A program made the position numbers and the translations under genes. Of a stretch of 49,440 nt of DNA, positions 33,871-41,133 are shown in pieces. Source of the stretch: an uncultured Akkermansia sp. (lineage in GTDB: Bacteria > Verrucomicrobiota > Verrucomicrobiia > Verrucomicrobiales > Akkermansiaceae). Numbering within the stretch: position 1 is the stretch's first letter; each line of letters opens with the position of its first letter. The stretch is from contig CAJKMG010000019.1 in the NCBI GenBank assembly GCA_905200945.1, forward strand, positions 1 to 49,440, read 5' to 3'. The notes beneath the pieces are model-generated. The model saw nothing but the letters and a program-made list of their open reading frames with translations. It was not told the origin of the DNA and searched no databases.

Positions 33871-36048
33871 ATGAAGTTCCTTTTATTATCGTTTGCATGG
33901 ATGTGCATGGCTTGCGCCGGAGCTTGGGGGCAGGATACGGCTCCGTCCTTCCCGGCCAACGGAGCCAATTACAGGCTGTTTCCGGCGGAGCGGCCTCCTC
34001 TGGTTCCCAAACCCCAGCAGCTGCGCTGGGACGGCAGGGCCATTCCCGTGCAGTCCGTTCGCATTCTGGCTCCGTCTCCGTCCAAGACTTCCTATCCGGA
34101 GCAGATGAAGTTCATCGTTTCCGAGCTGAAATCTTTTCTGGCGGATCACCGTGTGAAGGTGACTCCGGACGGGACGTTTGCCGTTAAATTCGTCAAGGGG
34201 GATGTGAAAACCGGCACGGAAAATCCCAAACTGAAGGAGGAGGCCTATTCCCTCCGTGTAACTCCCGGCGGCGCGCTTATTACGGCGATGGATACCAGAG
34301 GGTTCTATTACGGTATGAAAACGCTGGAGCAGCTTCTTCTGCGACGCGGAGGGACGACGACTATTGCCGCCTGCGATATCGTGGACTGGCCGGATTTTGA
34401 GATCCGCGGATTCATGAACGATGTAGGACGCAATTACATGCCTCTGCCTCTGATTGCTCGGGAGCTGGATTCCATGGCGCAGCTCAAGCTGAACGTTTAC
34501 CACTTCCATTTTACGGAGAATCCCGGCTGGCGGCTGGAATCCAAAATTTATCCGGAGCTGAACGATTCCAGGAATTATACGCGCATGCCAGGCAAGTTTT
34601 ACACGCAGAAGGAATTTAAGCAGCTGGTGGAGTACTGCCGCCTGCGCAACATCCTGCTGATTCCGGAGATGGATATGCCGGGGCATAGCCAGATGTTCCG
34701 CAAGGCTCTCAACGTGAAGATGAGCGATGAAAAAGCCACCAAGGCTCTGGTAGCCCTGATCAAGGAGTTGTGTTCTCTGGTTCCCAAGGAAAAAATGCCC
34801 ATCATCCACATCGGTACGGACGAGGTGCGCGGCAAGGATGAGCAGGTGAACAATGAGATTCTGAAGGAGTACGTCAATGCAGTGGAGTCTTGCGGCCGCA
34901 TTCCCATGAGGTGGCAACCCGGCTTGACGCCGAAGGGCTATAACGGCTCCATCCAGCAGTTATGGTCCGGCCGCCAGAACCGCGGCGCATGGCCTACCGA
35001 CGGAGCGAAGTACGTTGATTCCCTGGAAACTTACCTGAACCATCTTGATCCGTTTGAAACGGCCATGACGATGTATTTCCGCCGGGCATGCCCGTTCCGA
35101 AATGCGGAAGGATTGGGCATGATGCTGTGCTCTTTCCCGGATCTGGAAATCACGGATCCGCGCAACCAGGTTCTTCAGACGCCCGTTTACGCCGGGATGG
35201 CGTTCGTTTCCGAACCCTTGTGGAACAATCCCCATGAGAAGGTTCAGGGAGATCCCAACCAGGACGAATATATGAAGTATTTTTCCAATTTGCCCGTGCA
35301 GGGGGATCCTCTGCTGAAGGGATTTGCGGATTACGAGAATCGAGTGCTCGCTATCCGGGACCGTTTTTTCGTGGATAAGGAGTTTAATTACGTGCGGCAG
35401 GCTAATATTCCCTGGAAATTGCTTGGGCCTATTCCCAACGGCGGCAAGACGGAAACGGAATTCGCCCCGGAGGAGGATAACAAGGCAGGGAAGATGAAGG
35501 ATTCCTATGAGATTGACGGCGTCACCTATGAGTGGTCCGGAGACGATTACACGGGAGCCACCATCATTTTCAAGCATTACTGCGATTTCCCGACGCTGTT
35601 CAATGGAGCGAAGATGGGAGCTTATCCCCACAAGAACCACACTTATTACGCGCAGACCTGGATTTATTCCCCCAAGGCGCAGACGGTTCCTTTCTGGATC
35701 AGCGGCCATACCTGGGCTACGTCCGACTGGCGCAACGGCCCGGCGAGCGTTCCCGGTAAATGGTTCCATGCGGATCCCAAATTTTTCGTGAACGGCCGGG
35801 AGATTGCTCCGCCGCAATGGAAGAAGCCGCGCAACAGCGGCGTGATGGTGGATGAAAACTACCATTTCCGGGAACCTTCCATGGTTCCGTTGAAGAAGGG
35901 CTGGAACCGCGTGCTGGTGAAGAGCCCCAGCAACAATTCCGCACGTCGGTGGATGTTCACTTTTGTCCCGGTGCTGGTGAATCCCAAGACGCCCGGCTGC
36001 AATGTGAAGGAATATCCCGGCCTTAAATTTTCCACACGTCCGGAATAG
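33871..36048 (+). CDS. exported beta-N-acetylhexosaminidase (GH20)
   Basis: ATG at 33871 opens a signal peptide (MKFLLLSFAWMCMACAGAWG); an in-frame ATG at 33778 would mask it. The 725-residue protein has a GH20b-like N-terminal domain (about 45-170), then the catalytic barrel starting at FEIRGFMNDVGRNYMP with KLNVYHFHFTENPGWRLE, and Asp317-Glu318 in HIGTDEVRG as the substrate-assisted catalytic pair. A C-terminal beta-domain follows. GH20 enzymes release GlcNAc or GalNAc ends from mucin glycans or other glycans. NagB at 45601 may handle the amino sugar after phosphorylation and deacetylation. Confidence 0.92.
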   Translation: MKFLLLSFAWMCMACAGAWGQDTAPSFPANGANYRLFPAERPPLVPKPQQLRWDGRAIPVQSVRILAPSPSKTSYPEQMKFIVSELKSFLADHRVKVTPDGTFAVKFVKGDVKTGTENPKLKEEAYSLRVTPGGALITAMDTRGFYYGMKTLEQLLLRRGGTTTIAACDIVDWPDFEIRGFMNDVGRNYMPLPLIARELDSMAQLKLNVYHFHFTENPGWRLESKIYPELNDSRNYTRMPGKFYTQKEFKQLVEYCRLRNILLIPEMDMPGHSQMFRKALNVKMSDEKATKALVALIKELCSLVPKEKMPIIHIGTDEVRGKDEQVNNEILKEYVNAVESCGRIPMRWQPGLTPKGYNGSIQQLWSGRQNRGAWPTDGAKYVDSLETYLNHLDPFETAMTMYFRRACPFRNAEGLGMMLCSFPDLEITDPRNQVLQTPVYAGMAFVSEPLWNNPHEKVQGDPNQDEYMKYFSNLPVQGDPLLKGFADYENRVLAIRDRFFVDKEFNYVRQANIPWKLLGPIPNGGKTETEFAPEEDNKAGKMKDSYEIDGVTYEWSGDDYTGATIIFKHYCDFPTLFNGAKMGAYPHKNHTYYAQTWIYSPKAQTVPFWISGHTWATSDWRNGPASVPGKWFHADPKFFVNGREIAPPQWKKPRNSGVMVDENYHFREPSMVPLKKGWNRVLVKSPSNNSARRWMFTFVPVLVNPKTPGCNVKEYPGLKFSTRPE

Positions 36049-36116
36049 AAAATTCCGTGATGGGCATCCGGAGTTGAAATGATCCGGTTGCGCTGTCCTT
36101 CATGATCATCAAAAGT

Positions 36117-36152
36117 AAGAGCCGCGCTTTTGTCAGAAGCGCGGCTCTTTAT
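36117..36152. terminator. bidirectional terminator
   Basis: AAGAGCCGCGCTT (36117-36129) pairs perfectly over 13 bp with AAGCGCGGCTCTT (36137-36149), with a 7-nt loop. An A-rich run precedes it and TTTATT follows. It ends the hexosaminidase gene and the convergent PEP-CTERM gene. Confidence 0.9.
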
Positions 36153-36180
36153 TGCATGTAAAAAAGGAACGGATACGAAA

Positions 36181-36930
36181 TTAAGCCCTGCGGCGGCGCA
36201 TCATCAGAGCGGCAAGCCCCATCAGGCTGAGGGAAGTCGTGGCCGGTTCCGGCACGGGAAGCACCACTTCATTATAGAACTTGATGTTATTAATGTCTAT
36301 TGAGCCTAACAATGCATGCCCACCGCTTCCGAATGCGCTTCCGAACTGAGCTCCGGTCAGAGCGGGAGACTGGGGATTCCACTCCGTAATGGAACCAGCC
36401 AGAGAGCCGTTGACATAAACGGAAAGAGTATTGGAATCCAAATCCGAGATGATGCTGAAACTGGTCCAGGTGTTCCTCTGGAGATCGGCAGATGTTAGTC
36501 CCGTATTGATGGAAGACGTGTTTCCTGTATTTGCTCCTCCAAAGGAAGTTTCGCCGCCAACCTTGTTGTAGAGCATAAGAGCTCCGGACGAGTTGAACTG
36601 CAGCTGTAGAGAGTTCCCATTTCCTGATGTCGTGTTATTGGAATACAGACTAAGGATGGAATTCCAATTGCTGTTTTGTGTAGAGAGATTTTTCAGGTCG
36701 AAACTGATCGTAAAACTGTTGGAAATACCTGAAATACTTGCGTTCCATGGATTATTGCTGCTTGTGAAAGAAGCGTAATCATTCCCCTCCGTGTAAGTGA
36801 AGTCATTCTGCCAACCAGAAGCAGTTATTTGAGCTCCACCGGCCGTCCATTCCCAGGAATAGACTGGTTCCGCTCCGTTGGACAGAGCGGAAGCCGCTAA
36901 AAAGGACAGAGCGAATAAGGTTCTTTTCAT
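36181..36930 (-). CDS. secreted LamG-like protein with PEP-CTERM sorting signal
   Basis: The 249-residue protein has a signal peptide (MKRTLFALSFLAASALSNGA), a Ser/Asn/Thr-rich concanavalin/LamG-like domain (FTISFDLKNLS, LSVYVNGSLAGSI) and the PEP-CTERM tail VPEPATTSLSLMGLAALMMRRRRA (read in two parts: VPEPA, a hydrophobic run, and RRRR). PEP-CTERM proteins are processed by exosortase and shown on the cell surface or in matrix. The base composition is less GC-rich than its neighbours. No exosortase gene is in the window. Confidence 0.92.
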   Translation of the reverse strand: MKRTLFALSFLAASALSNGAEPVYSWEWTAGGAQITASGWQNDFTYTEGNDYASFTSSNNPWNASISGISNSFTISFDLKNLSTQNSNWNSILSLYSNNTTSGNGNSLQLQFNSSGALMLYNKVGGETSFGGANTGNTSSINTGLTSADLQRNTWTSFSIISDLDSNTLSVYVNGSLAGSITEWNPQSPALTGAQFGSAFGSGGHALLGSIDINNIKFYNEVVLPVPEPATTSLSLMGLAALMMRRRRA

Positions 36931-37791
36931 AATTATTGATAATTGGTGTTATTCTTTCTATTATCTGGATTCCAACCCGGAATCTGAAAGAAGCCTATCG
37001 GATAAGCAATCCGGTGTAAAGCCGTAAATTTTGAAAATAAGAATTTTATATAAATTGGGCATGCTGAAAAGAAAGTTCATTGTCCAAAACTACCCATCCT
37101 GTTTGAGTGAACAAGGAAGGAATGAAAAAACTAAATGTTTTACTTGGTGTTAGAAAAACATTCTTCTGGGCTTGAAATTGATTGGTTCATTAAGAAAAAG
37201 ATGCCTGGTTCTTTTAGATAGCGGATTGCTTATCCGGTGGATAAATATTTTCCTGTCTCCATGTATTAATGTGCGATATCATGGAACCTGACCGTTGAAG
37301 AAGGGGAGATTGCTAATGTTTTTTTGAGCTTGTTTCACGACAATATATTTCGTCACATATGAAAAGGGATTGAACCTTTCCCCTTGGGAAAAGAAAACCG
37401 GAATGTCAGGAGAAAGGTAACCGGTATCCGGCCAATACATTGCCAGGATAAAAAGAATGGAGCGTCATGGGTGTACTGGCCGTTTAATGACGGCCAGTAG
37501 AAAAGATGTACAGGCGGATTTTATTGTCTATGGGTCAAAGAAAAGAAATTACTGGAATTCCTTATGGGTAAGACGAAGGTTGAATGATTGGATTTTATAT
37601 GAATGCTGGAGGCCATAAAGACATTCCCATCCCTGTTCCTGTTGTTTGGAATGGAACGGCTGATGCTGCCAAGACACCGGAAAGAATTCAAAAATAATAT
37701 TTAAAGATTTTTTAAGTGGTAGAATGGCTGGAATAGAAACTAAGGCTGTTGAGCCCGTATGGGTTCAATGAAGCAGATAAGGCTTGCATTG
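36931..37791. other. sparse AT-rich region with inverted repeats and a hairpin, no supported gene
   Basis: About 860 bp upstream of the PEP-CTERM gene has no frame that looks coding on either strand. GGATAAGCAATCC at 37000-37012 and its reverse complement GGATTGCTTATCC at 37223-37235 form a 13-bp inverted repeat about 210 bp apart, each inside a smaller CGGAT-N5-ATCCG palindrome. A 10-bp stem TACTGGCCGT/ACGGCCAGTA (37474-37483, 37490-37499) with a 6-nt loop lies further right without a T tract. Confidence 0.6.
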
Positions 37792-38742
37792 TTACAGTGT
37801 TTGCCAGGGGATGTTTTCCAAGATTTCTCCGAAGCCGAGTCCCGCTCCTCCGGGCACGGCCACTTGCGGGTTCATGCCGCCCATCTGGTCAATGAAGGGG
37901 TCCGGCTCAAACAGAAGGTGCGTGCAGAGGCCGCAAAGGGGAATTTCCGTGGGAAGGGAGTTGCGGTAATATTCCGCCGCCTGGTAAACGGCCCAGAGCT
38001 GTCCTACGGGGTGGTCCATGACGGTGGTGAAGACGGGAGGTTCGTAAAGGTATTCCGGAGTTGCTTCCCGTGCGGGCTTGACGATGCGGATGATGGGCAG
38101 ATCCGAGGAGATGGCCGGCTGGTGTTCCACGTCCGAACCCATGTCCAGGGCCAGAGGCATGCCGGCATCCACCAGACGTTCCCAGCTTTGGATGGAGAAA
38201 GGGCACGGGTCTTCTATGAAATCTATCCTGGTTTTCAGGTGGTGGGGCAGGGATTTCCAGAATTTCAGGGCATCGTTTTCATTCAGACTGCCGTTGAAGT
38301 CCAGCCTCCAGCGCCAGGAGGGGACCATGGAAGCCAGCATTGTCAGCCGTTCCAGAGCGGCAGCCAGGTTGGCGCTGGCCTTGATTTTTCCAGCCTTGAA
38401 TCCCTTGGCTTCCATGATGCGAATGGTAGCGGGGCTGACGCAGGAGGGCAGCGTGGCGTGGCTTTCCGGAATGTGCAGGCCGTCAAACAGGCTGACACCC
38501 CTCGCGCGGGCTTCCCCGTCCGTTCGGGCGCACTCCGCAGCGCGGAGGCCCAGAGGCAGGGGGCGACCCTTCCTGAGCGCGTCCAATTCCTCCTGCAGGG
38601 TGGCGTCTCCCAGTTCCGGCCACGGCTGGATGCAGCCGTACCCGCCTTCATCCGTTTTAATGAGGGCTCCTTTTCTGCATACTTCCGCGGCTCTGGCGTT
38701 CAGCGGGCCGCAGGCTGTTAAAGAATATTCATGGTAAAACAC
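37792..38742 (-). CDS. MenC-like o-succinylbenzoate synthase (enolase superfamily)
   Basis: The 316-residue protein shows the enolase-superfamily pattern of OSBS: KxK in GKIKAS, LDFNGSLN and IDFIEDPCPF for metal binding, and a C-terminal VMDHPVGQLWAVYQAA. OSBS dehydrates SHCHC to o-succinylbenzoate in menaquinone synthesis, which fits an anaerobic gut Verrucomicrobiota bacterium. Sequence divergence from well-known MenC proteins leaves other muconate-lactonizing-type enzymes possible. No other men genes are adjacent. It is divergent from the RmlD-like gene. Confidence 0.68.
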   Translation of the reverse strand: MFYHEYSLTACGPLNARAAEVCRKGALIKTDEGGYGCIQPWPELGDATLQEELDALRKGRPLPLGLRAAECARTDGEARARGVSLFDGLHIPESHATLPSCVSPATIRIMEAKGFKAGKIKASANLAAALERLTMLASMVPSWRWRLDFNGSLNENDALKFWKSLPHHLKTRIDFIEDPCPFSIQSWERLVDAGMPLALDMGSDVEHQPAISSDLPIIRIVKPAREATPEYLYEPPVFTTVMDHPVGQLWAVYQAAEYYRNSLPTEIPLCGLCTHLLFEPDPFIDQMGGMNPQVAVPGGAGLGFGEILENIPWQTL

Positions 38743-38833
38743 AACTTTAATTCAAACAACCTTTCCATCTTTTGTCACGATGAAAAAAGGTTTTCGTTGG
38801 ATTTTGGAGGGTGAAGCGTCTAAGCTCTGCGTC

Positions 38834-39739
38834 ATGTACAGAACATTGGTGTTCGGAGCGGACGGACGGGTGGGGGGGCGCCTGGCGGCGTATCTGGAGG
38901 AATATGGCCTGGAGGTGGTGAAATGCGGACGGGGTTTTTGTGATTTGAAGGATTTAAGCGCTTTAAAACGTGTTCTTCTTTCTTCCGGAGCCACTCATGT
39001 GGTGAACTGCGCCGCTGTGAGCGGATTGGAGGCCTGCCTGGATGATCCGGAGACGGCCCACCGCGTCAATGCCATGGCTCCGGAGATGATGGCGCGCATT
39101 TGCCGCCTGGAGGGTATGCGCTTTATCCATTTAAGTACGGATTATGTACTGGACGGCAGGAGGAAAGGCTTAAAAACGGAGGAGGGGAAGTGCCGCCCCG
39201 TGAATGTGTACGGGGAGTCCAAACTGGAGGCGGAATTCCGTGTGCGGGAGGAGATGCCGGATGCTTTGGTAGCCCGCGTTTCCTGGGTGTTCGGCAATCC
39301 GGTCCGGCCCTCATTCCCGGAAATGGTGCTGCGGCGGGCGATGAAAAGGGAGCCCCTGGCTGCCGTGGCGGACAAATGGTCCATGCCCACATGGGTGGAA
39401 GATTTATGTGCATGGCTTCGTTTTCTGGCTTATGAGAGCGGGGCGTCTGGCGTGCTGCATCTGTGCCAGTCCGGGGAGCCCGTTTCCTGGCACAGTTATG
39501 CCATAACCGTACTGAAATGCGCCGTGAAGCACGGGTTGCTGCCTTCTTTGCCGCCCGTGGCGGAACAAAAGCTCGACGAACAGGCCGGTTTCAGGGATGC
39601 TCGGCCCCGGCATACCGCCATGTCCTGCGAACGGCTCTCTTCTCTGATGAAGAAGCCCGTGAGGGCGTATGAAGAGGCCATCGATATGGCCGTGGCCCGC
39701 TATGCCGCAGATCCAACCCTTCTCTCCAGCATTTCATGA
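38834..39739 (+). CDS. RmlD-like dTDP-4-dehydrorhamnose reductase / SDR sugar reductase
   Basis: I choose ATG at 38834 (MYRTLVFGADGRVG), which places the nucleotide loop at the N-terminus; an ATG at 38780 adds 18 residues. The 301-residue extended SDR has FIHLSTDYVLDG, and Tyr126-Lys130 in VYGESK as the YxxxK pair, and a RmlD-like C-terminal part. It reduces dTDP-4-keto-sugars, giving dTDP-rhamnose if a true RmlD. No rmlABC genes are adjacent, so the substrate is not certain; MAT2B-like proteins are an alternative. It overlaps the next gene by ATGA. Confidence 0.8.
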   Translation: MYRTLVFGADGRVGGRLAAYLEEYGLEVVKCGRGFCDLKDLSALKRVLLSSGATHVVNCAAVSGLEACLDDPETAHRVNAMAPEMMARICRLEGMRFIHLSTDYVLDGRRKGLKTEEGKCRPVNVYGESKLEAEFRVREEMPDALVARVSWVFGNPVRPSFPEMVLRRAMKREPLAAVADKWSMPTWVEDLCAWLRFLAYESGASGVLHLCQSGEPVSWHSYAITVLKCAVKHGLLPSLPPVAEQKLDEQAGFRDARPRHTAMSCERLSSLMKKPVRAYEEAIDMAVARYAADPTLLSSIS

Positions 39740-41037
39740 ACGATTTCCGCAATTCCCGTGATTCCCGTCCCAGGCCCGTTTACCGGGACCGCCGTTCCCA
39801 GCCGGGCCGTCCGCGCACGGCTCCCAAAAAGAACCTTTTTGCCAACAAGGCTCCGGAAGGGAGCGAGCAATGGCTCAAGCCCTGGGTGGAGCTGAAGTAT
39901 TTCACATACAATCCGGCCGTGTTCCCCCGCATGCTCGGCTCCGTAAGCGGGGAAATAGCGCCGGGTAGCCTGGTAAACGTCTATGACAAGAACGGCGAAC
40001 TGTTCGGCGCCGGATTCTGGAATGAGGCCAGCCGCACGCCCCTGCGCATGGTGCACCACGGGAAGGACGCTTTTGCCGAACGGGATCTGGATGCCGCACT
40101 GGAACGCGCCGTGAAGCTGCGCCGGGAAGTTCTGCGCCTGGATGAAACCACTAATGCGTACCGCGTGCTGCACGGAGATTCCGACGGCCTGGGCGGCCTG
40201 GTGGTGGACCGTTACGCGGACGTGCTGAGCCTGGAGGTGAGTACGCTGGCCGTCTGGCAGAGGCTGAACCGCTGGCTGCCCCTGCTGCACCGCCTGTGCG
40301 GCACAAAACGCCATGTGGTGCAGGTGGATGAGGGAATTGCCCGCATGGAGGGAATCCGGGCGGAGGAAGCGCCGGAATCACCGGCCCCCGTCAGGCTGGT
40401 GAAGATTGTGGAAAACGGCATCACCTATGAAGTGGACTTCGCCCAGGGGCACAAGACGGGCTTTTTCTGTGACCAGCGGGACAACCGCCTCAAGTTCGCC
40501 TCCCTGGTGAAGGGGGCTACGGTGCTGGACCTGTGCTGCTACAGCGGCGGCTTTTCCATTGCCGCCAAGATGCTGGGCGGAGCGGCGGAGGTAACGGCTG
40601 TGGATTTGGATGAGAAAGCCGTCGCCATGGCTAAGAGAAACGGAAATATCAACCGTCAGCGCATCGACTTCGTGCATGCGGACGCCTTTGTCTATGCGCG
40701 CCAGATGGTGCGCAACGGCCGCCTGTTTGACGCTGTGCTGCTGGATCCTCCCAAATTCATCGTCGGCAGGGACGGGTATGAAGAGGGTATCAAGAAATAC
40801 CATGACCTCAATATGTTGGGGTTGCAATGCGTGCGCCCCGGCGGCCTGTTTGTCACCTGTTCCTGTTCCGGGCTGCTTTCCCCCGCGGAGTTTGAGCATA
40901 CCGTCATCAAGGCTGCCCAGCGGCAGGGGCGCAAGCTCCAGATAATGGCGATGACCGGCCCCGGCTGGGACCACCCTTTCCTGAGCACTTATCCGGAGGG
41001 CCGTTATCTGAAAGTTCTGTGGGCGATTGCCCTGTAA
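39736..41037 (+). CDS. RlmI-like class I SAM-dependent rRNA methyltransferase
   Basis: This 433-residue protein has a basic N-terminus (residues 1-35), a PUA-like part near 48-120, HGDSDGLGGLVVDRYADVL, then the Rossmann methyltransferase: VLDLCCYSGGFSIAA (SAM loop), VTAVDLDEKA and VLLDPPKF. RlmI methylates C5 of a 23S rRNA cytidine; the DPPKF loop fits. A second RlmI-like protein is encoded at 44231-45415, so the two probably modify different sites. It overlaps the RmlD-like gene by 4 bp. Confidence 0.88.
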   Translation: MNDFRNSRDSRPRPVYRDRRSQPGRPRTAPKKNLFANKAPEGSEQWLKPWVELKYFTYNPAVFPRMLGSVSGEIAPGSLVNVYDKNGELFGAGFWNEASRTPLRMVHHGKDAFAERDLDAALERAVKLRREVLRLDETTNAYRVLHGDSDGLGGLVVDRYADVLSLEVSTLAVWQRLNRWLPLLHRLCGTKRHVVQVDEGIARMEGIRAEEAPESPAPVRLVKIVENGITYEVDFAQGHKTGFFCDQRDNRLKFASLVKGATVLDLCCYSGGFSIAAKMLGGAAEVTAVDLDEKAVAMAKRNGNINRQRIDFVHADAFVYARQMVRNGRLFDAVLLDPPKFIVGRDGYEEGIKKYHDLNMLGLQCVRPGGLFVTCSCSGLLSPAEFEHTVIKAAQRQGRKLQIMAMTGPGWDHPFLSTYPEGRYLKVLWAIAL

Positions 41038-41133
41038 CTGGAGTTGAGGCCCGGAACGCATTTGGGAGAAAACGGAAGAACCTTCCAGGCGTGTTGACGT
41101 TTTTTGCCCCTCTCTGCTTCTGTGGTGAGGAAT

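Noticed and set aside
37474..37499. Hairpin as an intrinsic terminator
   Set aside because: The 10-bp stem has no T tract on either strand and no gene ends nearby.
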